Source: Halobacteriovorax sp.
GTDB taxonomy: Bacteria; Bdellovibrionota; Bacteriovoracia; Bacteriovoracales; Bacteriovoracaceae
Assembly: GCA_002720865.1 (NCBI GenBank)
Contig: PBIO01000005.1
Coordinates: 37,011-101,010, forward strand
Direction of reading: 5' to 3'
DNA length: 64,000 nucleotides
Under the pieces are notes generated by a model that saw nothing but the letters and a program-made list of their open reading frames with translations, did not search any database and was not told the origin of the DNA. Position numbers and translations under genes: made by a program. Numbering within the stretch: the stretch's first letter is position 1; every line of letters begins with the position of its first letter. Positions 51,123 through 59,788 of the stretch are shown here, in pieces.

Positions 51123-51875
51123 ATGTTCAAAAATCTTATACTGGCCAGCTTGGCGGTATCATCTATTTTAAGTCTCGCACAGGCCAGTGACCCAGGCTTT
51201 AGAGTTCCTAGCAGGTTCTTTGAACCAAAGGCTCTTTTATTTGAAAAAGCGCCCACTGAGGATCAGTTAACGGCCCATATAAAAAAAATGGCCGTTGGAA
51301 GATCTCAAAAGCTTATTAATAATAGAATGCTAGCTAGAGAAATCCTGCATACTTGCGCTTGTTTTAATATAGACCCTTATATCTTCACAGCATTAATTCA
51401 TACGGAAAGCAGTTTTAATAATAATGCCACTAGCGCCACTGGTGCCGTTGGCTTTACTCAATTTACCAATATTGGATTAACTGAAGTCCATGATCAGCTA
51501 GGTGAAAGAGGAAAAACTGGAGCTATCTTAAGTACCATTAAGTTTTGGAAAAATATCTTTAATACCTGTGTAGATCCTGAATGGATGCCTTTGTGGAAAA
51601 GAACTCTTCATTTGCCAGAGGAAGAACGTAAGGCCTATCAAAAGAAAATTCTAAAGACTGACCCAGTACTTAGTTTGGCCTATGGGACATTACTTTTAAA
51701 ATTATATTGGGGAAGACAATCTCAGCTCTGGGAAGAGCGCACCGACAAGACTCCTGAAGACGTCTTTTTCAGGGCCTTGGCAAGATATAATGGTGAGCCC
51801 GATGGAAGAGCAGATCTTTATGCAAAAAAAGTCCTCGACCGGGCAAAGAAGTTTTATAAATCGTTCAACGACTAG
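51123..51875 (+). CDS. Secreted lytic transglycosylase (SLT family)
   Basis: A 250-residue protein with signal peptide MFKNLILASLAVSSILSLAQA. The SLT domain has the catalytic Glu in LIHTESSFNNNATS near residue 98, then GAVGFTQFTNIG and, near the C-terminus, ARYNGEPDG. These cleave the MurNAc-GlcNAc bond of peptidoglycan with anhydro-product formation, in the periplasm. It ends with a CTAG stop shared with the convergent gene. A predator would use such enzymes on own or prey wall; this role is inferred. There is no ribosome site next to the ATG. Confidence 0.85.
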   Translation: MFKNLILASLAVSSILSLAQASDPGFRVPSRFFEPKALLFEKAPTEDQLTAHIKKMAVGRSQKLINNRMLAREILHTCACFNIDPYIFTALIHTESSFNNNATSATGAVGFTQFTNIGLTEVHDQLGERGKTGAILSTIKFWKNIFNTCVDPEWMPLWKRTLHLPEEERKAYQKKILKTDPVLSLAYGTLLLKLYWGRQSQLWEERTDKTPEDVFFRALARYNGEPDGRADLYAKKVLDRAKKFYKSFND

Positions 51876-52255
51876 TTACGAAAAGCTCTCTCCACACTTC
51901 TCCAATTTGAGTTTACACAGCTAGTGAAACTAAAATCTAAAGTGTCAGGACGAAAGTTAGAACATCTTTGTAGAAAAAGATTTCTGTCAGATAATGATCT
52001 CTCAACTTCTCTAAAGTTATTTTGAATACAGCTAATAAAGAAATATGAAACCTGGTTTCCAAGATTAGAGCAATACTGAAAGAAAGTATTTCCTCTAGTC
52101 GCTCTATCAATGGCCCTAAAATTATTATTCACACAAGATTGGTAACTATAACTAACAGCGTCGGTGCCACTAGAGTAATTATAACATGCGGGAAGAAAAA
52201 GATTCGCATTGGCCGTAGTACAAACAAAAAATAAGCTTAATAGTAAAGTCTTCAT
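51872..52255 (-). CDS. Small secreted protein with three internal repeats
   Basis: A 127-residue protein with ribosome site AAGGAG and signal peptide MKTLLLSLFFVCTTANA. The mature part is built from three copies of a unit of about 35 residues: a C-x6-9 segment, an aromatic strand (SYSYQSC, SYFFISC, DFSFTSC) and the closing motif NNFRAIDRA / NNFREVERS / SNWRSVERA. Each unit has two cysteines, so each may be disulfide-stabilised. No family is recognised. Same orientation and 9-base gap to the next secreted gene, so they form an operon. Confidence 0.65.
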   Translation of the reverse strand: MKTLLLSLFFVCTTANANLFLPACYNYSSGTDAVSYSYQSCVNNNFRAIDRATRGNTFFQYCSNLGNQVSYFFISCIQNNFREVERSLSDRNLFLQRCSNFRPDTLDFSFTSCVNSNWRSVERAFRN

Positions 52256-52264
52256 TAGCTCTCC

Positions 52265-53092
52265 TTAGGGATTATAATAAAGCTTAATCCTATCACCCGT
52301 GATTTGTCTCCACATTTTTTGATTAAAAACTTCACCTTTTTTGATCTGACAGGCCAAGTTAAAAGGAACGTAACGTTTGAACCTTTGACTAACTTTTCCT
52401 TGGGCAGGATCTATAAAACTATAGGCGTAAACCGTATGACTGGAGCTATTATTTAAAGTTTTATACTGCACCGTTTGCCAATTATGTCCTTCTTTAATCA
52501 TGGTGTCTTGATCTAGCTCCAGTTGCACTTGAAGGATGCACCAGTTTCCATTAAGGTCTCTTTTTACGTCATCATCCGTCGTAAAAAGTCTTCCCTTTTG
52601 AAAAATAATAGAACGCATTCTTTGTTTTGCTGTTAGCAGATTGTACTTAACCTTCATTGCACTTGTTGCTGTAAAGCTAATATCTGCCTGAAATTTTTCT
52701 AGAGGTGTTTCCTCATCAAGCTTTAAGACTACTGGCTTGGGAGTTACTACGACTTCAGGAATTTCACGATCGACAACGCAAGTTAAATCCCACCCAGGAG
52801 TTTGAGAAAGCTCTATTGTATCTCTTCTAATTGAAAATTCTGACTGCACCTGGGAGGCCGTTTTTGTGTCCTGAACTTTCACGGAGATTAGCTTATTTTT
52901 AATGGCCATAAAATAAGTGAAGTCATTAAAACTTCCCCCGGTTCCTTTTTGGTTTTTGACTACATTAAAATTGAATTTTTCTACCTGCCCAGAAACTTTA
53001 AACGAACAGATATAATCCTTTCCTTGGACTCCTGGAGAGAAGACACAAGTAGTCATAAAAAATAGAAGAAAAGAGATTTTTTGAAATTTCAT
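52265..53092 (-). CDS. Secreted protein of unknown function
   Basis: A 275-residue protein with signal peptide of about 24 residues (ending CVFSPGVQG). The mature protein is beta-rich with four cysteines (ICSFKVSGQV, LTCVVD, NGNWCILQVQ, LACQIKKG) and many Lys/Gln residues. No motif is recognised. It is first in the operon with the triple-repeat protein. A promoter is visible (53100-53128), with its -10 seven bases before the ATG and no ribosome site. Confidence 0.6.
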   Translation of the reverse strand: MKFQKISFLLFFMTTCVFSPGVQGKDYICSFKVSGQVEKFNFNVVKNQKGTGGSFNDFTYFMAIKNKLISVKVQDTKTASQVQSEFSIRRDTIELSQTPGWDLTCVVDREIPEVVVTPKPVVLKLDEETPLEKFQADISFTATSAMKVKYNLLTAKQRMRSIIFQKGRLFTTDDDVKRDLNGNWCILQVQLELDQDTMIKEGHNWQTVQYKTLNNSSSHTVYAYSFIDPAQGKVSQRFKRYVPFNLACQIKKGEVFNQKMWRQITGDRIKLYYNP

Positions 53093-53099
53093 TAGCTTT

Positions 53100-53128
53100 A
53101 TTATCTAATAATAGTTCGATCCAACCAA
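53100..53128 (-). promoter_or_regulatory. Promoter for a candidate leaderless secreted-protein gene
   Basis: On the minus strand: -35 TTGGTT (53128-53123), 17-base spacer, -10 GATAAT (53105-53100), then seven bases to the ATG at 53092. The opposite strand here carries the cstA ribosome region, so the two starts are back to back. Confidence 0.55.
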
Positions 53129-53139
53129 GGGGAAAATGC

Positions 53140-54804
53140 ATGAACGCGGCGGTTTTAGGTTTAATCGGTATTATTGCCTTTTTATTGGCATATAGATTCT
53201 ACGCTAGGTATTTGGCCACTAAGGTTTTTAAACTGGCCGAAATCGAAGGACAAACCCCGGCCCATACTCAAAGAGATGAGGTTGATTATATACCTACGAG
53301 CAAGAATATCCTGGTAGGTCATCACTTTAGTTCAATTGCCGGAGCTGCTCCAATCGTCGGTCCGGCCGTGGCGGCCATCTGGGGCTGGCTTCCTGCACTT
53401 CTTTGGATCGTCTTTGGTGTCATTTTTATGGGGGCTTGCCATGACTTTGGCGCTCTATTTATTTCCATGAAACATAAAGGAAACTCAATCGCCTTTGTGG
53501 CCGAGAAGTTACTAGGAAAAAGAGTTCAAACACTTTTTTTAATTATAATTTTTTTCCTGGTCTGGATGGTCATCGCCGTTTTTGCCTTAGTCATTGCCAA
53601 TCTCTTCATCAAATTTCCAGGGGCCGTCTTACCTGTCAACTTTGAGATCTTTATTGCTCTGGCCATGGGTTATTTTATTAACAAGAAGGGAGGCAGTCTG
53701 ACTCTCCCCTCTATCTTGGCCCAGGCAACCCTTTTAATTATGATTGTACTTGGTACAAAGTACCCCATCAGTCTCTCAGGTATGTTTGGTGAACACGAGC
53801 TTATGGCCTGGATTGTTTTCTTGCTTATGTATAGTTTTATCGCCTCAATCTTACCAGTTTGGGCCCTATTGCAACCGAGGGACTATATTAACTCCCATCA
53901 ATTGACGGTTGGCCTAACCCTTATGATCTTAGGCCTTTTTATCACAAGACCTGAAGTCGTAGCCCCTATGACTAACTTTGGAGCAGAAGGCTCTCCAGAT
54001 TGGTTTCCCTATTTATTTATTACCATTGCCTGCGGGGCTATCAGCGGCTTTCATGGCCTAGTTAGTAGTGGAACGACATCAAAACAAGTGGCCACATGGA
54101 AGGATGCTAAACCAATTGGCTATGGCAGTATGCTCGGGGAAGGACTCTTGGCCCTTTTGGCAACACTTGCCGTAACTGCGGGCTTTGCTTCACAAGAGCA
54201 GTGGCACTCCCACTACGCCAACTGGAATGCGGCAAATGGCTTATCCGCTAAAATTAGTGCCTTTGTCCTAGGCGCAGGAAAATTTGTGGCCGGTCTTGGA
54301 ATACCAGAAGATGTTAGTCAAACCGTAATCGCGGTTCTCATTATTTCTTTTGCGGCCACGAGCCTTGATACGGCCTGCAGGATTCAGCGATATATTATTG
54401 CTGAGTTTGGAGCCGCCTTAAAAATTAAGACTCTAGAAAATAGATATGTAGGCTCGTCCATCGCTGTTGGATCAGCGTTTTTATTAATGCTTACAAATAA
54501 GGGAGGTAAAGGTGGACTATATCTTTGGCCATTATTTGGAGCAACCAACCAAATGCTTGCGGGATTAACTTTGATTTTGATTTCCGTCTATATGATTAAG
54601 AATAAGCTTAATCATATTCCTTTTATTTTACCGGCAGCCTTTGTTATTTTAATAACAAGTCTTGGTCTTAGCATGAATATAAAGCTTTATGTTAGTGCAC
54701 AAAACTGGTTTCTAACCACGATTGGGATAATTCTCTTTATTAGCCAGATCTGGGTAATAGCAGAGGCTATTATTGGCATACGTAACGCAAAGAAAATGAT
54801 TTAA
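53140..54804 (+). CDS. cstA: CstA-family carbon-starvation/peptide transporter
   Basis: A 554-residue polytopic membrane protein with about sixteen hydrophobic segments and ribosome site AAGGGGAA. CstA signatures: PTSKNILVGHHFSSIAGAAPIVGP near residue 50 (in part), GACHDFGALF near 104, GFHGLVSSGTTSKQVA near 300 and LFGATNQMLAGL near 463. CstA and BtsT import peptides or pyruvate during starvation. It is shorter than E. coli CstA (701), lacking the extra C-terminal part, as many CstA homologues do. The substrate is not fixed by sequence. Confidence 0.9.
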   Translation: MNAAVLGLIGIIAFLLAYRFYARYLATKVFKLAEIEGQTPAHTQRDEVDYIPTSKNILVGHHFSSIAGAAPIVGPAVAAIWGWLPALLWIVFGVIFMGACHDFGALFISMKHKGNSIAFVAEKLLGKRVQTLFLIIIFFLVWMVIAVFALVIANLFIKFPGAVLPVNFEIFIALAMGYFINKKGGSLTLPSILAQATLLIMIVLGTKYPISLSGMFGEHELMAWIVFLLMYSFIASILPVWALLQPRDYINSHQLTVGLTLMILGLFITRPEVVAPMTNFGAEGSPDWFPYLFITIACGAISGFHGLVSSGTTSKQVATWKDAKPIGYGSMLGEGLLALLATLAVTAGFASQEQWHSHYANWNAANGLSAKISAFVLGAGKFVAGLGIPEDVSQTVIAVLIISFAATSLDTACRIQRYIIAEFGAALKIKTLENRYVGSSIAVGSAFLLMLTNKGGKGGLYLWPLFGATNQMLAGLTLILISVYMIKNKLNHIPFILPAAFVILITSLGLSMNIKLYVSAQNWFLTTIGIILFISQIWVIAEAIIGIRNAKKMI

Positions 54805-55979
54805 AAAGGAATCTCAAATAAAGTTTCAAGTGGATTCAAGCTTTGTTTGATGAGCTTTTTTGTCATTTGCGAATCACCACGAGATTCATAGAATCCGTAG
54901 AGTAAGCCTTCCTTAAGCATCTGTCTTCTGTACATTAAATGAGTAAAGTATTTTTTAACTCTATTAGGTCTCTTATCTTGTGAGCTTGCAAATAAAATTA
55001 GCTCATAATAACGTCGACTTTTGTAGACGAATTCTGGTCTTGAATAATCAAAAATTAATGAAGGGCTATTATCTAGGGCTTTGTTTTGAAAATAAGGGCT
55101 GATCCAAACGTCTTCGCCTCTGGCCGTTTGTGTTTGCGCAAAGAAGGGATTAGCAAAAAAAGGAGTCTTGCTATACCTTTCTCTAAACTTTACCGCCCTT
55201 TCTATACTTTCTTTTTGAATCTCCTTAAGCTTTTTAAGACCATAGGTATTCCAATTCTTTTTTAATCTTCTTCGACTTATAATATTATGCTTTTTAATAT
55301 CTCCTTCTAAAATTGAACTGATGGCCATACCCACTTCCTCTTCTGTCATTCCGAGCTCAGAAGGAGGAAAGTTCGTTAAATAATGAAGCAGTATGGACTG
55401 GTGATAGGTTCTAGAATCTTTTAAAAATCCGATATACCTTTCAACCAAATAGATCATAACTCTTTCATCTATTTCCCCAGGGAAGTACTTGGCCACGACC
55501 TTCTTTGCACTTTCTTCTATTTTTCTATACTGCTTATTTTGAAAAAAGAAAGTAGTGTTCTCAAGATTTGAGACAGTTCTAAAACCTACAGTAGATACTT
55601 TTTTAAACTCTTCTGTTAAAAACTTATTAACCTTCAAAAAGCTATTACTTAAAATAAGTTTTTGTAGTTTAAACTTTCGAACTTCTTCTAAAATTTGTTT
55701 TAATTCTCTATTTAACTCTCTCGATTCAATTTCTGCTTCTGGGCTTAAAAATTGTGTCCCTTCCAATAAACTTGGGGACTCGCTTATGAACCAATCGTGA
55801 TAGGTTTGTGAAAATTTGGAAAAACTTAATTTTGTATGAAGGCTTCTATCTATGATTCGAATAGCTCTAGACTCTTCATCTCGAATCAATCTAAAGCGAG
55901 TTTTAAACCCTAAGAGAGATTCACTGGCCATGGCTCCTAAGCTTGCGACAAGAGACAAAATGACTAAAAAGTGTTTCAC
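54801..55979 (-). CDS. Secreted protein of unknown function
   Basis: A 392-residue protein starting at GTG 55979 with GGAGGTCC immediately upstream. The signal peptide is about 18 residues (ending SLGAMA). The mature part is almost wholly helical, rich in Arg, Lys, Phe and Tyr, and free of Cys. No domain is recognised. Regions SRTYHQSILLHYLTNFPPSE and NPFFAQTQTARGEDVWISPY are notable for aromatic content. It shares a TTAA stop with cstA and lies alone, so it is probably monocistronic. Confidence 0.6.
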   Translation of the reverse strand: MKHFLVILSLVASLGAMASESLLGFKTRFRLIRDEESRAIRIIDRSLHTKLSFSKFSQTYHDWFISESPSLLEGTQFLSPEAEIESRELNRELKQILEEVRKFKLQKLILSNSFLKVNKFLTEEFKKVSTVGFRTVSNLENTTFFFQNKQYRKIEESAKKVVAKYFPGEIDERVMIYLVERYIGFLKDSRTYHQSILLHYLTNFPPSELGMTEEEVGMAISSILEGDIKKHNIISRRRLKKNWNTYGLKKLKEIQKESIERAVKFRERYSKTPFFANPFFAQTQTARGEDVWISPYFQNKALDNSPSLIFDYSRPEFVYKSRRYYELILFASSQDKRPNRVKKYFTHLMYRRQMLKEGLLYGFYESRGDSQMTKKLIKQSLNPLETLFEIPF

Positions 55980-55992
55980 TGGACCTCCATTT

Positions 55993-56067
55993 ATGACCCA
56001 ACGCGCTGATATTCTTAAAGATTTCTACCTTTTGGCCTATAAGATGTCTACGGCCCGAGTAATATAG
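55993..56067 (+). CDS. Possible 24-residue peptide in a divergent gap
   Basis: ATG 55993 to TAG 56067 gives MTQRADILKDFYLLAYKM then six residues. It looks like the N-terminal helix of an E1-type dehydrogenase subunit (ADLLxLYxLMxxxR), but nothing continues after the stop. No ribosome site. It may be a chance frame or a remnant of such a gene. Confidence 0.2.
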   Translation: MTQRADILKDFYLLAYKMSTARVI

Positions 56068-56102
56068 TTGAGGTTTTTAGATGGCTAAGCTACTGAAATA
56101 AC

Positions 56103-56129
56103 TTGAGTGAAAACAAGCTATGCTATAAT
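56103..56129 (+). promoter_or_regulatory. Promoter of the membrane PilZ gene
   Basis: Extended -10 TGCTATAAT at 56121-56129, with TTGAGT at 56103-56108 as -35 at a short 15-base spacing. The ATG is at 56157, after the AGTGAGAGG ribosome site. Confidence 0.65.
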
Positions 56130-56156
56130 ATCTTCAATTCAAAGTGAGAGGTCAGC

Positions 56157-56909
56157 ATGAAAAAGAAACCACTTGTATTCATCGTACTAGGTGTACTTCA
56201 CTTAATTGAACCCATTTTTAAAATGCTCTATTTTAAGATGTCCACAGGATTTGATTGGCCCACAGTGGTTACCAATATTATGGCCGTACGAGGTGCAGAG
56301 GATGTCTTTCATTTCTGGTTTCTGTTTCCCATCGCTGGTCTGGCCTTACTTTCTGTTAAGAAATGGTCTTATCCACTCTTTGTAGGAATCCAGGCATATA
56401 GCATTTATATTCATCTCACTTATGAAAAATTTAGCTGGCCCTATTTATCAGAAGCTCCATTTCTTGGATCCCTTATTCTTCTCGGGGCCAATGTCTTTAT
56501 GATTATTTACTTTGCCCTGCCTCATGTAAGGAAACCTTTCTTTGATAAAGATGTTCGCTGGTGGGAACACCATAGAAGATTTAATATTCCTTTTCCTTGT
56601 ACTTTTAGCATCATCAATCCAAATAAGTTAGAAGACGCATACGTCCTAAATATTAGCTTATCAGGTGCTTTTATTAATCATATGGGAATCGTTGAAGATG
56701 AACAGCATATGATGGTGAACCTAAGCTTTGAAGACGTACATTTAAGTATTAAAGCTGAAAAGGTTAGCTCTCACGCCTTTGGAGGAAGTATGGGCATGGG
56801 CGTAAAGTTTATCTATGAAAGCTATTGGGACCGAATCAAAATGAAGCGTCTCATCAAGGCCATCTCTAAGGCCAATAAAGTACAAGAAAAGATGGCTCTC
56901 GCCGCCTAA
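56157..56909 (+). CDS. Membrane PilZ-domain protein
   Basis: A 250-residue protein with four hydrophobic segments in the first 130 residues (LVFIVLGVLHLIEPIF, FWFLFPIAGLALLSV and two more), followed by a cytoplasmic PilZ domain. The domain has HHRRFNIPFPCTFSI near residue 138 (RRxxR-like start) and VLNISLSGAFINH near 162 (NxSxxG). It would sense cyclic di-GMP at the membrane. Its partner is unknown; it is the second PilZ protein in the window, about 6 kb from the first. The penicillin-acylase gene begins 20 bases later. Confidence 0.7.
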   Translation: MKKKPLVFIVLGVLHLIEPIFKMLYFKMSTGFDWPTVVTNIMAVRGAEDVFHFWFLFPIAGLALLSVKKWSYPLFVGIQAYSIYIHLTYEKFSWPYLSEAPFLGSLILLGANVFMIIYFALPHVRKPFFDKDVRWWEHHRRFNIPFPCTFSIINPNKLEDAYVLNISLSGAFINHMGIVEDEQHMMVNLSFEDVHLSIKAEKVSSHAFGGSMGMGVKFIYESYWDRIKMKRLIKAISKANKVQEKMALAA

Positions 56910-56915
56910 GAATCC

Positions 56916-56921
56916 TATAAT
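56916..56921 (+). promoter_or_regulatory. Consensus -10 box abutting the penicillin-acylase start
   Basis: A perfect TATAAT ends seven bases before the ATG at 56929. There is no good Shine-Dalgarno in the gap (CTGGGAC at most). The context CCTATAATC is the same as at 14648-14656. Confidence 0.5.
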
Positions 56922-56928
56922 CTGGGAC

Positions 56929-59271
56929 ATGAAATATCTCATGTCCCTATTCCTTGGCATTATTGCCCTCTTTTTTCTTTCACTTCACTTTCTCTATTCA
57001 ACTTTACCGGCCGTAACTGGAAAAGAAGAATTAAAAGGATTGGGCTCTGAAGTCACAGTGTACAGAGATGAATTTGGTGTGCCCCATATAGAGGCTAGCA
57101 ATAATATTGACGCTCACCGTGCCCTCGGATTCATGCAAGCAAGTGACCGCTTGTTTCAAATGGAGCTACTTAGAAGAATAGGTAGTGGACGCCTTTCTGA
57201 AGTTTTAGGCGAAGAGCTTTTGAAGACGGATATTTTGTTAAGAAGTTTAAGGCTTAAAACTACGGCCAAGGAAATAATAAAAAGAAATTATGATTCTTGG
57301 CCTTCGGATTTAAAAAACGAGACCAATGCTTTTTTAGAAGGAGTTAATACTTTTATCAAAACTATGCCCCTTCCACTGGAGTTTCACCTTCTCGGGATCA
57401 AGCCAGAGCCCTTTACCTTAGAAGACAGTATCGCCGTTAGTGGTTATATGGCCTTATCATTTGCTGAAGCCTTATTGGTTGATCCACTCCATACGGACTT
57501 ATTGGATGAACTAAGTAAAGAGAAGCTAGATGAACTCTTTATTGAAACTAAAAACGATAGAAACACAATCTTACCAAGAGTAGAAACAAGCCTTTTTAAA
57601 AATATAAGAGAGGCCATAGAAGGCCTTGAAAATAATTTTGGATTATTTCATGGCTCAAACAGCTGGGTTGTCTCTGGGAATAAATCCGCCTCTGGAAAAC
57701 CACTATTATGTAATGATCCCCATGTGGCCTTTAGCCTACCAGGAATTTGGTATGAGGCTCATATTAAAACCCCGAAATACGAACTTTACGGTCATTATGT
57801 TCCTCTTTCTAATTATACCCCAATGGGGCATAACAAAGACGCCGGCTGGGCCGTGACCATGGCAGAAGTTGATGATCTAGATCTTTATTTTGAAAAGATT
57901 AAAGATGATAAAGTTATGTATAAAAATAATTGGGTGGCTTTAAAAACTGAAAAACAAACTATAAAAATTAAAGGGTCTAAAGATTATAATTTTGACTTAA
58001 AAATCACCCCCCATGGGCCTCTACTGGACTATACCGACTTTGGAGTAAAAGAAAAAAATCTTTCTATCAAATGGTCATTTCATCATCCTAAAAATGACAC
58101 CGTAAGAGCTTTGTACCTTTTAACGAAAGCTAAAAATACTGCAGACTTTAACAAGGCTGTTTCTTTTGGAGGCTCTCCTGGTTTGAACCTAAGCTGGGCC
58201 GATAGTGAGGGAAATATCGCATGGAAAATTATGGCCCTCATTCCGAAAAGACCATTTGGGAAAAATAGTAAAACTATCTTAGAAGGCTGGCATGGTAGAG
58301 ACGATTATCCCGGTTATTTAGATACCAGAGAGAATCCAGGCCTTATTAATCCAAGCAATGGCTTTATTGCCTCTGCTAACTACGCTCCTATTTACTCAGG
58401 ACCTCACTATATCCCCGGATATTATCAGGCCTCGGAACGCTATGAGAGAATAGTCGAACAATTAGAAAGAAAAGATGATTGGAACCTCACTAGCATGAGA
58501 AAGCTTCAAACGGATCAGTTTGTCCAAACGGCTAATTGGATGAAGCCTCTTTTATTATCCGATGTAAAACCAAGAAACCGACTAGAAAAAGAGGCTTATA
58601 AAATTATTCAGAACTGGGACGGAGTAAGCGATAGAGATAATCTCGGGAGTACTATTTATCATCTTTGGAGCGTTCATATAATTAAAAATGTAGTTATCGA
58701 TGAATTAGGCTTAGAGAGATATAAATCATTTTCAAGAACCGCAGATATCTGGCATTTTTATAAGTCACTTTTAAGAAATAAAAACTCAGGCTGGTGGGAT
58801 AATATTAAAACTCCAGAGGTTGAAGATGCAGACACCATTTTAGAAAATAGCTTCTATGAAACAGTGGCCAGTCTAGCTAAAGACTTTGGAGAAGATCCAA
58901 AACAATGGCAATGGGGGAAGCTGCATACCCTAACCTACCCTCATCCATTCGGTAAAAAGAAGCCTTTGGATAAATTCTTTAATCGCGGACCTTTTCCGGC
59001 CGGCGGTGGCTTTTTTCAAATAGATAATATGAGCAATAGCAGGTCAGACTTTAATTTTAATATAACCCTAGGTCCAAGCGTTAGAAGGCTTATTGACTTT
59101 GCTAAACCTAGGTCTGCTCAAGGTGTCCTTCCCTCAGGTAATTCAGGAAATATTCTCTCTGATTTTTATGACGATCAAATAAATATGTTCCTAAATTTAG
59201 AATATAGACCCGCCTCTATGAACTGGACTTGGATTGAGGAAAACTCCACTAAACTTTTGCTTGTTCCTTAA
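56929..59271 (+). CDS. Penicillin-acylase-family N-terminal nucleophile hydrolase
   Basis: A 780-residue protein with an N-terminal membrane/signal helix (residues 5-25). The alpha chain comes first; the autoprocessing site is at the Ser in FHGSNSWVVSGNKSASG near residue 240, followed by KPLLCNDPHVAFSLPG, which places the beta-chain N-terminal Ser and the oxyanion Asn. Members cleave amide bonds such as beta-lactam side chains, acyl-homoserine lactones or pyoverdine precursors. The substrate is unknown. It is exported or outer-face anchored. Its last 23 bases overlap the convergent kinase gene. Candidate leaderless transcript. Confidence 0.88.
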   Translation: MKYLMSLFLGIIALFFLSLHFLYSTLPAVTGKEELKGLGSEVTVYRDEFGVPHIEASNNIDAHRALGFMQASDRLFQMELLRRIGSGRLSEVLGEELLKTDILLRSLRLKTTAKEIIKRNYDSWPSDLKNETNAFLEGVNTFIKTMPLPLEFHLLGIKPEPFTLEDSIAVSGYMALSFAEALLVDPLHTDLLDELSKEKLDELFIETKNDRNTILPRVETSLFKNIREAIEGLENNFGLFHGSNSWVVSGNKSASGKPLLCNDPHVAFSLPGIWYEAHIKTPKYELYGHYVPLSNYTPMGHNKDAGWAVTMAEVDDLDLYFEKIKDDKVMYKNNWVALKTEKQTIKIKGSKDYNFDLKITPHGPLLDYTDFGVKEKNLSIKWSFHHPKNDTVRALYLLTKAKNTADFNKAVSFGGSPGLNLSWADSEGNIAWKIMALIPKRPFGKNSKTILEGWHGRDDYPGYLDTRENPGLINPSNGFIASANYAPIYSGPHYIPGYYQASERYERIVEQLERKDDWNLTSMRKLQTDQFVQTANWMKPLLLSDVKPRNRLEKEAYKIIQNWDGVSDRDNLGSTIYHLWSVHIIKNVVIDELGLERYKSFSRTADIWHFYKSLLRNKNSGWWDNIKTPEVEDADTILENSFYETVASLAKDFGEDPKQWQWGKLHTLTYPHPFGKKKPLDKFFNRGPFPAGGGFFQIDNMSNSRSDFNFNITLGPSVRRLIDFAKPRSAQGVLPSGNSGNILSDFYDDQINMFLNLEYRPASMNWTWIEENSTKLLLVP

Positions 59272-59788
59272 GTGAATTGATCCAATTCCTTACTTCATAG
59301 TGATCATGAAATTCAAAAAACTTATAAGTTTTATAAAGTGGCTTCTTTTGCACTTCTTTATATCTTTCAAACATTGTGGGATAGGTTCTAAAGACCCACA
59401 TAAGAATACTGGATCTTGAAAAGAAAACTTTTGAGAAAGTTTCCCTATTTCCATTGCAAATGCTCTCTTTTGTTAAAATTCTTTTTAAGGTTCTATATAT
59501 GGCCTGTCTAAGCACGACTGGAAAAGGAAGATTTAGCCATACAATGGCATCTGCTCGGGCCCAAGTAATATCGTTTGTTCGTCTAAAGTTTCCAGACATA
59601 ACCCAAGACTCTGCATCTGTAGCCTTTGTCATTTTAAGGCGAAGCTCTTCCTCGCTTGACTCTCCCCAATTTGGTTTCCAAAAAAGATCATCCATATCGG
59701 TAAACGGTATACCCAGTTCTTTTTCAATTAATCGGGCCGTACTAGTCTTGCCCGTACAGCTACTTCCAACTACTAAAATTTTCTTCAT
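59249..59788 (-). CDS. P-loop kinase-like protein (FlaR/adenylate-kinase-like)
   Basis: The ATG at 59788 is used because its A overlaps the rsmJ stop (TAATG); the longer frame begins at 59803. The 179-residue product starts MKKILVVGSSCTGKTSTARL, a Walker A loop. DMDDLFWKPNWGE near residue 34 and VMSGNFRRTNDITWARADAIVWL near 64-86 (in part) follow, the pattern of FlaR-type (DNA topology modulation) and shikimate/adenylate-kinase-like proteins. The nucleotide substrate is unknown. It is translated by coupling to the methyltransferase. Confidence 0.75.
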   Translation of the reverse strand: MKKILVVGSSCTGKTSTARLIEKELGIPFTDMDDLFWKPNWGESSEEELRLKMTKATDAESWVMSGNFRRTNDITWARADAIVWLNLPFPVVLRQAIYRTLKRILTKESICNGNRETFSKVFFSRSSILMWVFRTYPTMFERYKEVQKKPLYKTYKFFEFHDHYEVRNWINSLKEQAKV

